A DNA stretch of 7,647 nucleotides from Alphaproteobacteria bacterium (GCA_022826345.1 JAJDVB010000215.1:1-7647), one strand, 5' to 3'; shown: positions 1 through 6,171, counted from the stretch's first letter. Made by a program: numbers and translations. Notes: generated from the letters alone by a model not told the origin.

Positions 1-204
1 GACGTGCGCGGTCGCGATCGTGATCCCGCGCTCGCGCTCCTCCGGCGCCTTGTCGATCTCGTCGAACGACACGAACTCCGCGCCGCCCGCCTCGCCCAGA
101 ACCTTCGTGATCGCCGCCGTCAGCGTCGTCTTGCCATGGTCTACGTGACCAATGGTGCCTACGTTGCAGTGCGGCTTCGTGCGCTCAAACTTCTCCTTGG
201 CCAT
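1..204 (-). CDS. tuf: Elongation factor Tu, N-terminal part (runs off the window)
   Basis: EF-Tu is the GTPase that carries aminoacyl-tRNA to the ribosome. Only the first 68 codons are present, read on the minus strand from the ATG at 204-202. The translation starts [20 protein letters not shown]. It carries the P-loop GHVDHGKT at residues 19-26, with the catalytic-loop Lys25 and Thr26. The switch I end, [11 protein letters not shown], holds the Mg-binding threonine at about residue 62. These motifs are diagnostic of EF-Tu, and the 'KP(H)xNVGTIGH' beginning separates it from EF-G or SelB. No strong Shine-Dalgarno is visible; the stretch before ATG reads GGGGAATAGAGCACCG. tRNA-Gly and tRNA-Tyr lie directly upstream on the same strand, so this is the tufB-type copy cotranscribed with tRNAs. 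Whether a second tuf copy exists elsewhere cannot be told from here. Confidence 0.97.
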   Translation of the reverse strand, partial: MAKEKFERTKPHCNVGTIGHVDHGKTTLTAAITKVLGEAGGAEFVSFDEIDKAPEERERGITIATAHV

Positions 205-222
205 CGGTGCTCTATTCCCCGT

Positions 223-242
223 CTGCCGCGCCTGCGCGGCAG
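223..242 (-). promoter_or_regulatory. Hairpin between tRNA-Gly and tuf
   Basis: Nine bases at 223-231 pair perfectly with 234-242 around a two-base centre, giving a GC-rich stem in the tuf leader, 18 bases before the tuf ATG. There is no T-tract after it in the tuf direction, so it does not look like a simple intrinsic terminator. By inference it could mark the processing boundary between the tRNA precursor and tuf mRNA, or modulate tuf translation. Confidence 0.45.
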
Positions 243-295
243 TTAAAAGGACGACACGAGCCGCGCACCGCTGCCGCGGTGTCGGCCGAATACTC

Positions 296-369
296 TGGAG
301 CGGGTGATGGGAATCGAACCCACGTAACCAGCTTGGAAGGCTGGGGCTCTACCATTGAGCTACACCCGC
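296..369 (-). tRNA. tRNA-Gly (anticodon TCC)
   Basis: On the minus strand this folds as a complete cloverleaf: acceptor GCGGGTG/CACCCGC, D-arm GCTC/GAGC, anticodon stem CCAGC/GCTGG with loop CTTCCAA (anticodon TCC at 337-335), and T-loop TTCGATT. The body is 71 nt (299-369) and the 3' CCA is encoded at 298-296. It would read GGA and GGG codons. It lies 51 bp after tRNA-Tyr and 91 bp before tuf on the same strand, matching the tyrU-glyT-tufB order known from E. coli. Confidence 0.97.
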
Positions 370-420
370 TCGATCCCAAGTCCCTCGCGCCCTGCGTCGC
401 GCATGCGCGCGCCGCCCGTG

Positions 421-506
421 TGGTGGAGGGGGTAGGATTCGAACCTACGTAGACATACGTCGGCAGATTTACAGTCTGCTGCCTTTAACCACTCGGCCAC
501 CCCTCC
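421..506 (-). tRNA. tRNA-Tyr (anticodon GTA)
   Basis: This is a class II tRNA on the minus strand with a long variable arm. The acceptor is GGAGGGG/CCCCTCC, the anticodon stem is GCAGA/TCTGC with loop CTGTAAA (anticodon GTA at 472-470), and the T-loop is TTCGAAT. The 3' CCA is encoded at 423-421. The G at the wobble position of GTA makes it one of the four tRNA types normally modified with queuosine, and the last enzyme of that pathway (QueG) is encoded further along this window. It is the first gene of the tRNA-Tyr, tRNA-Gly, tuf transcription unit. Confidence 0.97.
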
Positions 507-543
507 GCGCCGAGGTGGACGCGCCCGGGACTCGGAACGGCGC

Positions 544-571
544 ACTATGGACATCCGCGGCCGATTGTCAA
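544..571 (-). promoter_or_regulatory. Promoter of the tRNA-Tyr / tRNA-Gly / tuf operon
   Basis: On the minus strand a perfect -35 box TTGACA (571-566) is followed after 16 bases by a -10 box CATAGT (549-544, four of six matches). Predicted initiation falls near 537, about 30 bases before tRNA-Tyr. The bases after the -10 box (GCGCC) form a GC-rich discriminator, as in stable-RNA promoters under stringent (ppGpp/DksA) control; that regulation is inferred from known families, not shown here. Confidence 0.75.
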
Positions 572-664
572 CGCCCAAAGGAGCTCTCCGTGACGGCCCA
601 CTGCGCCATAAGCCACCGCGGCTGCGGCGTCAGCGCGCGCCGGGCGGCCCGTGTACCGGGGCGT

Positions 665-692
665 CTCGCAAAAGGGATGGAAGTCTTATAAT
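665..692 (+). promoter_or_regulatory. Candidate rlmB promoter with perfect TATAAT box
   Basis: TATAAT at 687-692 is an exact -10 consensus in a GC-rich intergenic region. The best -35 is weak (CTCGCA, 665-670, three of six, 16-base spacer). The box ends only ten bases before the rlmB ATG at 703. Initiation seven bases past it would leave a leader of about four bases, so the message would be practically leaderless. The SD-like AGGGTG (693-698) would then lie upstream of the transcript start. Confidence 0.5.
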
Positions 693-702
693 AGGGTGCG
701 TC

Positions 703-1539
703 ATGGCACGCAACAGTTCTCGCCGCCCGCGCGAGCGTGGAACCGGGCGCCGGCGCACGCATCAGGAGCAGCGCGCCCAGGCGCGACCCCGCCGTGAGCG
801 GCTCTACGGCGCCCACGCGGTCGCCGCCGCGCTCGCCAATCCGAGCCGCCGCTGCCATCGGCTGATCGCGACGGAGGAGGGTGCAGCGCAGCTGGCCGAG
901 CGGGCGGACGCCCGCGCGCTCCCGCTCGCCGCTCGCGCCCTGCTTGAGGCGCCGCAGATCGTCTCCCGCAAGGACCTCGCCGCCCTGTTGCCGGAGGGCG
1001 CCGTGCATCAGGGCATTGTGCTGGAGACGGCGCCGCTGCCGGCGGTCGATCTCGCCTCTGCCTGCCGCGGCGTGGCGCAGGGCGCAGATGGTGCGCGGAC
1101 CGTGGTGGTGCTCGACCAGGTGACCGATCCGCACAACGTCGGCGCGATCCTGCGCTCGGCGGCGGCCTTTGCGGTGGGTGCCGTGGTGGTTCAGGACCGC
1201 CATTCGCCGCAGGGCGCCGGCGCGTTGGCCAAGGCCGCTTCGGGCGCGTTGGAGACAGTGCCGCTCGCCCGCGTCGTCAACATCGCACGCGCCCTCATCG
1301 TGTTGAAAGAGCTCGGCTTTTGGTGCCTCGGCCTCGACTCCGACGCGCCCGAGCCGCTGGGGACCGTCTCCGTGAAGGCGCCGCTTGCTCTCGTGCTGGG
1401 TGCCGAAGGCCAGGGCATGCGCCGGCTCACCCGCGAACGCTGCGATTCGACCGCGAGCATCCCCATGCCGGGTTCGATGGCGAGCCTCAACGTCTCCAAT
1501 GCTGCCGCCATCGCGCTCTACGAGGTTTCGCGGCGATGA
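703..1539 (+). CDS. rlmB: 23S rRNA (guanosine-2'-O)-methyltransferase, TrmH/SpoU family
   Basis: The 278-residue product is a SPOUT-class methyltransferase. RlmB uses S-adenosylmethionine to 2'-O-methylate a guanosine in the 23S rRNA peptidyl-transferase region. The sequence shows an N-terminal substrate-binding domain (RLYGAHAV at 33-40, HQGIVLE at 102-108). All three SpoU motifs follow: motif 1, DQVTDPHNVGAILRSAAAF at 138-156, with Asn145 and Arg151; motif 2, VLGAEGQGMRRL at 231-242, with Glu235; motif 3, IPMPGSMASLNVSNAAAIAL at 253-272, which forms the knot. The first 32 residues are an Arg-rich, probably disordered tail absent from the 243-residue E. coli protein. ATG 703 is chosen because no other usable in-frame start lies before RLYGAHAV, except in upstream sequence that overlaps the promoter. 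Divergence from tRNA-Tyr/Gly/tuf supports RlmB over other SpoU family members such as TrmH, but exact target specificity is inferred. Confidence 0.9.
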   Translation: MARNSSRRPRERGTGRRRTHQEQRAQARPRRERLYGAHAVAAALANPSRRCHRLIATEEGAAQLAERADARALPLAARALLEAPQIVSRKDLAALLPEGAVHQGIVLETAPLPAVDLASACRGVAQGADGARTVVVLDQVTDPHNVGAILRSAAAFAVGAVVVQDRHSPQGAGALAKAASGALETVPLARVVNIARALIVLKELGFWCLGLDSDAPEPLGTVSVKAPLALVLGAEGQGMRRLTRERCDSTASIPMPGSMASLNVSNAAAIALYEVSRR

Positions 1540-1590
1540 GCGGGGCGACGAACGGGATTCTCTGCACGCGGCAGCGGGGCGCCGTTCGCC

Positions 1591-1618
1591 TTGACTCGGC
1601 CCGCAGGGCGCGTTTGAT
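1591..1618 (+). promoter_or_regulatory. Candidate promoter of tRNA-Thr and perhaps ispDF
   Basis: TTGACT (1591-1596, five of six) is followed after 16 bases by TTTGAT (1613-1618, four of six). Initiation would fall near 1625, about 35 bases before tRNA-Thr. The genes from ispDF on show no clearer promoter of their own, so this may also drive them; that is inference. Confidence 0.55.
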
Positions 1619-1660
1619 GGTGGGCCTTCCGTGATCGCGCACACTTGCAGCGGCCGATCG

Positions 1661-1733
1661 GCCGGCGTAGCTCAACTGGTAGAGCACTTGATTTGTAATC
1701 AAGGGGTTGCGGGTTCGAGTCCTGCCGCCGGCA
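1661..1733 (+). tRNA. tRNA-Thr (anticodon TGT)
   Basis: This is a complete cloverleaf of 73 nt: acceptor GCCGGCG/CGCCGGC, D-arm GCTC/GAGC, anticodon stem CTTGA/TCAAG with loop TTTGTAA (anticodon TGT at 1694-1696), and T-arm GCGGG/CCTGC (one G-T pair) with loop TTCGAGT. Unlike the two minus-strand tRNAs in this window, the CCA end is not encoded: the discriminator A1733 is followed by CCG, so the CCA-adding enzyme would be needed. It reads ACA and related threonine codons. It lies 49 bp before ispDF. Confidence 0.97.
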
Positions 1734-1752
1734 CCGATCGAGGAGGGGCGCG

Positions 1753-1766
1753 GAACGGCGCCGTTC
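1753..1766 (+). promoter_or_regulatory. 14-bp perfect palindrome between tRNA-Thr and ispDF
   Basis: GAACGGCGCCGTTC is a perfect inverted repeat 16 bases before the ispDF ATG. It could be an operator or a small RNA hairpin helping tRNA 3' processing. The purine-rich GAGGAGGGG (1740-1748) just before it is 34 bases from the ATG and so too far to serve as its ribosome-binding site, unless the hairpin brings it closer. Function is not established. Confidence 0.35.
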
Positions 1767-1782
1767 ACGCCACGGATCCACC

Positions 1783-3006
1783 ATGGTCAGCGCCGCCGCC
1801 CTGATCGTCGCCGCCGGGCGGGGCCACCGGGTCGGTGGGCCGCTGCCCAAGCAGTACCGCCAGCTTGCTGGGCGCGCGGTGCTGGGCCACAGCGTGCAAC
1901 GCTTCGCGACGCATGCGCGCATCGACCGGGTCAGGGTGGTGATCAACCCCGCAGACCAGCCGCTCTACGACGAGGCGGTGCGCGAAAGCGGCAGCGCGGC
2001 AGACGCCGCGCTACTCGCGCCGGTCGCCGGCGGCGAGACGCGGCAGGACTCAGTGCGTAACGGCCTGGAAAGCCTCACGGACGCGCCGCCCGACCTGGTG
2101 CTGATCCACGACGGCGCGCGCCCCCTGGTCTCCGCCGCGGTGATCGACGGCGCGCTTGATGCGCTCGAAGGCCATGACGGCGCGCTGCCCGCACTCGCGG
2201 TGAACGACAGCCTCAAGCGGGCGGCGCCGGGCAGCGTCGTGATTGCGAGCGCGGTGCCGCGCGAGGGGCTCTGGCGCGCCCAAACCCCGCAGGGCTTCCG
2301 CTATCCCGCGATTCTCGACGCCCACCGGGCGGCAGCCGGCAGCGCGCTGACCGACGATGCCGCGGTGGCCGAACAGGCCGGGCTCTCCGTCGCGCTCACC
2401 CCCGGCGATGAGGACAACCTCAAAATAACCACCGAGCGAGATTTCGCCCGCGCCGAGCGCATCCTGGCGGCGCAGGGCGCCCGCGACGTCGCTGCCGAGG
2501 CTGCATTCGAGACCCGCGTCGGCATGGGCTTCGACGTTCACCGCTTCGGCCCCGGCGACCACCTCATGCTGGGCGGGGTGGCAGTGCCGCACGCGCAGGG
2601 GGTGATTGGCCATTCCGATGGGGACGTTGTGCTCCACGCCATCGTCGACGCGCTGCTGGGCGCCATAGCGGCGGGCGATATCGGCACCCACTTCCCGCCC
2701 ACCGACGAAGCCTGGCGAGACGCCGAGTCCGCGCGCTTCGTGGCCCACGCGCTCAAGCTCCTGGCGGAGCGCGGCGGCCAGCTCAGCCACGTGGATGTCA
2801 CGGTGATCTGCCAGCGGCCCAGGATCGGCCCGCACCGGGCGGCCATGCTGGCGCGACTTTCGGATATTCTGGGCATGGATCCGGCCCGCATTAGTCTCAA
2901 GGCGACCACGACGGAGCGCCTCGGCTTCACCGGGCGCGGTGAGGGCATCGCCGCGCAGGCGGTCGCCACGGTCTGCTTGCCCACAGAGGGCACCGATGAC
3001 CGCTGA
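1783..3006 (+). CDS. ispDF: Bifunctional IspD/IspF (MEP pathway cytidylyltransferase and cyclase)
   Basis: One 407-residue protein joins two non-consecutive enzymes of the methylerythritol phosphate route to isoprenoids. IspD makes CDP-ME from MEP and CTP. IspF makes the cyclic diphosphate MEcPP. The IspD part (about 4-230) has the nucleotide loop ALIVAAGRG with Arg16 and Lys23 (PKQY), HDGARP at 109-114, WRAQTPQGF at 164-172 with Arg165, and DNLKIT with Lys214. The IspF part (about 244-400) begins [11 protein letters not shown], with zinc ligands Asp251, His253 and His285. It also has the conserved [19 protein letters not shown] (371-389). Both active sites look intact. The fusion is well known in alphaproteobacteria and epsilonproteobacteria. 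ATG 1783 places the IspD loop at the normal distance and no in-frame ATG or GTG lies upstream; only a weak GGA (1774-1776) is seen as a ribosome-binding site. The end overlaps pgpA by 11 bases. Confidence 0.96.
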   Translation: MVSAAALIVAAGRGHRVGGPLPKQYRQLAGRAVLGHSVQRFATHARIDRVRVVINPADQPLYDEAVRESGSAADAALLAPVAGGETRQDSVRNGLESLTDAPPDLVLIHDGARPLVSAAVIDGALDALEGHDGALPALAVNDSLKRAAPGSVVIASAVPREGLWRAQTPQGFRYPAILDAHRAAAGSALTDDAAVAEQAGLSVALTPGDEDNLKITTERDFARAERILAAQGARDVAAEAAFETRVGMGFDVHRFGPGDHLMLGGVAVPHAQGVIGHSDGDVVLHAIVDALLGAIAAGDIGTHFPPTDEAWRDAESARFVAHALKLLAERGGQLSHVDVTVICQRPRIGPHRAAMLARLSDILGMDPARISLKATTTERLGFTGRGEGIAAQAVATVCLPTEGTDDR

Positions 3007-3481
3007 CGCGGAGCCGGCCCGCCTCAACCTGCGCGATCCAGCGGCTCTGATCGCGACCTGCTTCGGGGCGGGCTTCGTGCGCTGGGCGCCGGGGACGGTA
3101 GCCTCGGCACTGGCGCTGCCCTTCGCCTGGCTGCTCAGGACCTACACCGGCACGATCGGCCTCGCCATCGCCACCCTCGTCCTGATCGTGATCGGCATCT
3201 GGGCGGCCGGTGCCTACGAGCGCCGCACTGGGACCCGCGATTCATCCGCCATCGTGATCGACGAGGTCGCGGGCCAGTTCGTCGCCCTGCTGCTGGTGCC
3301 GCCGACCGTTGCCGTCTACGCGGTGGGCTTCGTGCTGTTCCGCCTGTTCGACGTGGTGAAGCCCTGGCCCATCAGCCTGCTCGACAAGCGCGTGAAGGGC
3401 GGGCTCGGCGTGATGCTGGATGACATCGTCGCCGGCGCCCTGGCGGCGGTCCTGCTTTGGAACGTCTGGATATGGCTGTGA
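2996..3481 (+). CDS. pgpA: Phosphatidylglycerophosphatase A
   Basis: PgpA dephosphorylates phosphatidylglycerophosphate to phosphatidylglycerol at the inner membrane. The 161-residue protein has the family signatures: [17 protein letters not shown] (26-42), IDEVAGQ with Asp89 and Glu90 (88-94), and [12 protein letters not shown] (115-126). Asp142-Asp143 lie near the end, ahead of a last hydrophobic segment. Hydrophobic stretches at roughly 33-48, 53-70, 96-116 and 145-161 fit an integral membrane enzyme, and the length is typical. Start ATG 2996 has a good Shine-Dalgarno (AGAGGG, 2985-2990) with five bases between. It overlaps the ispDF end by 11 bases, which suggests translational coupling in one transcript. 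The ispDF-pgpA-pncC order is common in alphaproteobacteria. The end overlaps pncC by 10 bases. Confidence 0.93.
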   Translation: MTADAEPARLNLRDPAALIATCFGAGFVRWAPGTVASALALPFAWLLRTYTGTIGLAIATLVLIVIGIWAAGAYERRTGTRDSSAIVIDEVAGQFVALLLVPPTVAVYAVGFVLFRLFDVVKPWPISLLDKRVKGGLGVMLDDIVAGALAAVLLWNVWIWL

Positions 3482-3978
3482 CCTTTCCTGCGGACATGAT
3501 CGAGCGGGCCGAGCGGCTGCTGGAGGCCTGCCGCACTAAGGGCCTGCGCGTCGCCACGGCTGAATCCTGCACCGGTGGCCTGATCGCCGCCTGCCTCACC
3601 GAGATCGCAGGCTCCTCGGACGTGGTGGACCGAGGCTTCGTGACCTACGCCAACGAGGCCAAGCGGGACCTGCTCGGCGTGCCCGACGAGCTGCTGATGC
3701 GCGTGGGCGCGGTCAGCGAGGAGGTGGCGCGGGCGATGGCGGAAGGCGCGCTCGCCCGCTCCGACGCCGACCTCGCGGTCGCGGTAACGGGCATCGCGGG
3801 CCCCGGCGGTGGAACGGCAGCCAAGCCGGTCGGCTTGGTGCATCATGCTTGCACTGGGCCGGGTGGCGCGGTCCTTCACCGGCGCGTGATCTACCCCGGG
3901 GACCGCGGCGCGGTCCGCCTGGCAACCGTCGCGACCGCGCTCGACATGCTGCTCGACTGTGCCGAACGGAGGAGCTAG
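3472..3978 (+). CDS. pncC: Nicotinamide-nucleotide amidase (stand-alone CinA C-terminal domain)
   Basis: PncC hydrolyses nicotinamide mononucleotide to nicotinic acid mononucleotide and ammonia, recycling pyridine nucleotides. The 168-residue protein is the CinA C-terminal domain alone, without the N-terminal molybdopterin-binding-like domain of full CinA. It shows TAESCTGGLIAACLTEIAG (29-47), with the presumed nucleophile Ser32. It also shows VSEEVARAMAEGA (81-93), AVTGIAGPGGG (104-114) and KPVGLVH (118-124). Length and motifs match the family throughout. ATG 3472 was chosen because it gives the usual spacing before the Ser motif; a TTG 15 bases upstream is possible but less likely. The start overlaps pgpA by 10 bases. 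The end overlaps the start of queG if queG begins at GTG 3959. Confidence 0.92.
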   Translation: MAVTFPADMIERAERLLEACRTKGLRVATAESCTGGLIAACLTEIAGSSDVVDRGFVTYANEAKRDLLGVPDELLMRVGAVSEEVARAMAEGALARSDADLAVAVTGIAGPGGGTAAKPVGLVHHACTGPGGAVLHRRVIYPGDRGAVRLATVATALDMLLDCAERRS

Positions 3979-5149
3979 CGCCCTGGCGGCGAGCGAAACG
4001 ACCGCTCCTCTGGGCGCGCGCGACGCGATCCTCGCTCACGCCCGCTCGCTCGGGTTTCAAGCCGTGGGCGTGGCAAGCGCCGAGGATGCGCCGGCGGATG
4101 GCGAGGGGCTTCGTGCGTTCATCAATCGGGGCTACGCCGGGGACATGGCGTGGCTGCCCCGCACCGCCGGGCGACGTGCGGCCCCCCGCGCGCACTGGCC
4201 CGAAGCACGCAGCGTCGTGGTGGTGGGTCTCAACTACGGCCCAGCACACGACCCGCTCGGTCTGCTGGCCACCCGCACACGGGGCATCGTCTCGGCCTAT
4301 GCCCAAGGGCGCGACTACCACGACGTGCTCAAGGGCCGGCTCCGGCGGCTCGCGCGCTTCGTCGTCGACACATTCGATGCAGAGGTGAAGTTTTTCGTGG
4401 ACACGGCACCGGTGATGGAGAAGCCTCTGGCGGCCCGCGCGGGCATCGGCTGGCAGGGTAAGCACACCAACCTCGTCTCCCGCCACCACGGTTCGTGGCT
4501 CTTCCTCGGCGAGCTGTTCACGACCCTCGACCTTGTGCCCGACGTGGCCGAGGACGACCATTGCGGCACCTGCCGCCGGTGCCTCGACGTCTGCCCGACC
4601 GACGCCTTCCCCGCGCCCTACCGGCTCGATGCCAGGCGCTGCATCTCGTACCTCACCATCGAGCACGAGGGCCACGTCGCGCCGGAATTCCGCGAGGCCA
4701 TGGGCAACAGGATCTATGGCTGCGACGATTGCCTCGCGGTCTGCCCGTGGAACAAGTTCGCACACCGGACCGAGGAGTACGCCTTCCTGCCCCGCGCCGA
4801 GCTGACCGCGCCCCGGCTCGCCGACCTCGCCGCGCTGGACGACAAGACCTTCAGGACCATCTTCTCCGGCAGCCCGATCAAGCGCACCGGGCGCGACCGG
4901 TTCGTGCGCAACGTGCTGATTGCCATCGGGAATTGCGGGGATGCCACGGTCCTGCCGGCAGCGAAGCAGTTACTCCGCGACGCTTCCCCGCTGGTGCGGG
5001 CCATGGCGGTCTGGGCGTCGCGACGGCTCGCGCCGCCAGCCGATTTTACCGCGCTCAGAGATCGCCATGCACCAGCCGAGACGGACCCCGCGGTGCTGGC
5101 CGAATGGCACGGCGCCGAGCCCCCAACAGGCGCTTCCGGCGACGCGTGA
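3959..5149 (+). CDS. queG: Epoxyqueuosine reductase
   Basis: QueG is a cytosolic, cobalamin-dependent iron-sulfur enzyme that reduces epoxyqueuosine to queuosine at the wobble base of tRNA-Tyr, His, Asn and Asp. Numbering from GTG 3959 (396 residues), the sequence shows VDTAPVMEKPLAARAGIGW (147-165), with the likely catalytic Asp148. A ferredoxin-like pair of 4Fe-4S sites follows: Cys202, 205, 208 and 212, then Cys228, 255, 258 and 262 (GCDDCLAVCPWNKFA). A HEAT-like C-terminal part (about 315-357) probably helps bind tRNA. All eight cysteines are present. The start is uncertain: GTG 3959 overlaps pncC by 20 bases and has no visible ribosome-binding site, while a strong GGAGGAG (3968-3974) lies inside the reading frame and points to the CTG at 3983. 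No in-frame ATG occurs before conserved sequence. The gene ends two bases before the next start, consistent with an operon. Confidence 0.94.
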   Translation: MPNGGASALAASETTAPLGARDAILAHARSLGFQAVGVASAEDAPADGEGLRAFINRGYAGDMAWLPRTAGRRAAPRAHWPEARSVVVVGLNYGPAHDPLGLLATRTRGIVSAYAQGRDYHDVLKGRLRRLARFVVDTFDAEVKFFVDTAPVMEKPLAARAGIGWQGKHTNLVSRHHGSWLFLGELFTTLDLVPDVAEDDHCGTCRRCLDVCPTDAFPAPYRLDARRCISYLTIEHEGHVAPEFREAMGNRIYGCDDCLAVCPWNKFAHRTEEYAFLPRAELTAPRLADLAALDDKTFRTIFSGSPIKRTGRDRFVRNVLIAIGNCGDATVLPAAKQLLRDASPLVRAMAVWASRRLAPPADFTALRDRHAPAETDPAVLAEWHGAEPPTGASGDA

Positions 5150-5151
5150 CC

Positions 5152-6045
5152 ATGGTGAGGGCGGGGGGCAAGCGGCTGTTTTGCTTCGGCTACGGGTTCA
5201 GCGCCTCGGCCTTGGGCACGCTGCTCAGTCCCGCCGGCTGGTCCCTCGCGGGTACCTGCCGCACGCCCGAGGGCTGCCGTGCGCTGGCGGATGCAGGCGT
5301 CGACGCCGTCCCCTTCTCGCGTGAGGCGCCGCTCGAAGACCCGGCGCGGAGCCTTGCTGACGCGACCCATGTACTGCTCTCGATCCCACCGGACGCGGAC
5401 GGCGACCCGGCGCTCGACTGCCACGGCACCGATATTGCCGCCATCGAGGGTCTGGCGTGGATCGGCTACCTATCCACCACCGGAGTCTACGGCGATACCG
5501 GCGGCACCTGGGTTGACGAGGACGCCCCGCTTGCGCCCACCGGTGAACGCGGCAGACGCCGGGTCGAGGCAGAGAGGGGTTGGCTCGCGCTCGGGGACGA
5601 ACACGGGTTGGCCATGCAGGTCTTTCGCCTGGCCGGAATCTACGGGCTGGGACGCAACGCGCTTGCTACTGTGCGGCGCGGTGAGGCCAAACGCATCGTG
5701 AAGCCGGGCCAGGTCTTCTCGCGCATTCACGTGGCCGACATCGCGCAGGTGCTCGCCGCCTCCATCGCCAAGCCCCGCGCGGGCGCTATCTATAATGCGT
5801 GCGACGACGAGCCGGCTCCGGCAGCGGACGTCGTTGCGCATGCCTGCGACCTGCTAGGCGTCGCCCCGCCGCCGCTCACGCCCTTGGAAGAGGCCGACCT
5901 CTCACCGATGGCGCGGAGCTTTTACGCCGACAACCGGCGGGTCTCAAATGCCCTCATCAAGAGTGAGCTCGGCGTCACGCTGCGCTACCCGAATTACCGC
6001 GCCGGTCTTGCCGCCCTGCTTGCCGAGGAGGCCGGCGGGTCCTAG
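5152..6045 (+). CDS. Atypical short-chain dehydrogenase/reductase (SDR) family protein
   Basis: The 297-residue product has an N-terminal Rossmann dinucleotide-binding fold: LFCFGYGFSASALG (9-22), a GxGxxxxxL-type loop. THVLLSIPP follows at 72-80. The strand and turn YLSTTGVYGDTGG (106-118) and RLAGIYGLGRNAL (159-171) resemble NAD-dependent epimerases, and VFSRIHVADIAQVLAASI (188-205) is also conserved in this group. The usual catalytic YxxxK is not seen: the position expected for Lys is in GERGRRRVEAERGW (131-144). It therefore belongs with the atypical SDRs (the YeeZ-like type), whose substrate is unknown. It may bind NAD(P) without standard chemistry. It follows queG by two bases and is probably cotranscribed, but a link to queuosine is not shown. 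ATG 5152 is at the junction with queG, with no strong ribosome-binding site, which suggests translational coupling. Confidence 0.85.
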   Translation: MVRAGGKRLFCFGYGFSASALGTLLSPAGWSLAGTCRTPEGCRALADAGVDAVPFSREAPLEDPARSLADATHVLLSIPPDADGDPALDCHGTDIAAIEGLAWIGYLSTTGVYGDTGGTWVDEDAPLAPTGERGRRRVEAERGWLALGDEHGLAMQVFRLAGIYGLGRNALATVRRGEAKRIVKPGQVFSRIHVADIAQVLAASIAKPRAGAIYNACDDEPAPAADVVAHACDLLGVAPPPLTPLEEADLSPMARSFYADNRRVSNALIKSELGVTLRYPNYRAGLAALLAEEAGGS

Positions 6046-6126
6046 CGCCCTGGCCGGTGGCGCAGACGGCGGCAAGAGTCGATAATGGCGCACGAATGCG
6101 CTCGTCGCTTGGAGACAGGGCCGAGA

Positions 6127-6171
6127 GCCAGCGCTGAGTCGGATGGTCCTCTGGCCGTCGCGGGCGCTGGC
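6127..6171 (+). promoter_or_regulatory. Inverted repeat upstream of the GDSL esterase
   Basis: GCCAGCGC (6127-6134) and GCGCTGGC (6164-6171) are perfect 8-bp inverted copies around a 29-base loop, ending 24 bases before the esterase ATG. There is no T-run after it, so an intrinsic terminator for the upstream operon is doubtful. The rest of the 150-base gap holds only a GATAAT (6081-6086) without a convincing -35 partner. Confidence 0.3.

Noticed and set aside
14..17. IVAC lipobox-like residues 14-17 of the esterase (residue numbering) as a lipoprotein signal
   Set aside because: The hydrophobic core before Cys17 is short, and a standard signal peptidase I site VRA|Q lies just after it, which suits an autotransporter better. 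It is not excluded.
207..452. Short plus-strand open frame across the tRNA-Gly gene and part of tRNA-Tyr
   Set aside because: It runs through two tRNA genes encoded on the other strand and has no homology-like features.
1549..1588. Possible terminator after rlmB (CGAACGG/CCGTTCG with an inner CTGC/GCAG hairpin)
   Set aside because: The stems are short, the loop is large and no T-run follows, so it does not meet the form of an intrinsic terminator.
568..1644. 358-codon minus-strand frame opposite rlmB
   Set aside because: The SpoU motifs are on the plus strand. The reverse frame is low-complexity Arg/Ala/Gly and would overlap the tRNA-tuf promoter region.
2050..3027. 325-codon minus-strand frame opposite ispDF
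   Set aside because: It is fully covered by well-conserved IspD and IspF sequence on the plus strand; no motif or ribosome-binding site supports it.
3713..4765. 350-codon minus-strand frame opposite pncC and queG
   Set aside because: The opposite strand carries conserved catalytic and cysteine motifs; this frame has none.
5791..5796. TATAAT inside the SDR gene
   Set aside because: It encodes part of the conserved AIYNACDDEP segment and has no -35 partner at a suitable distance.
6081..6086. GATAAT as a promoter for the GDSL esterase
   Set aside because: No acceptable -35 box lies 15-19 bases upstream, and the distance to the ATG is over 100 bases.
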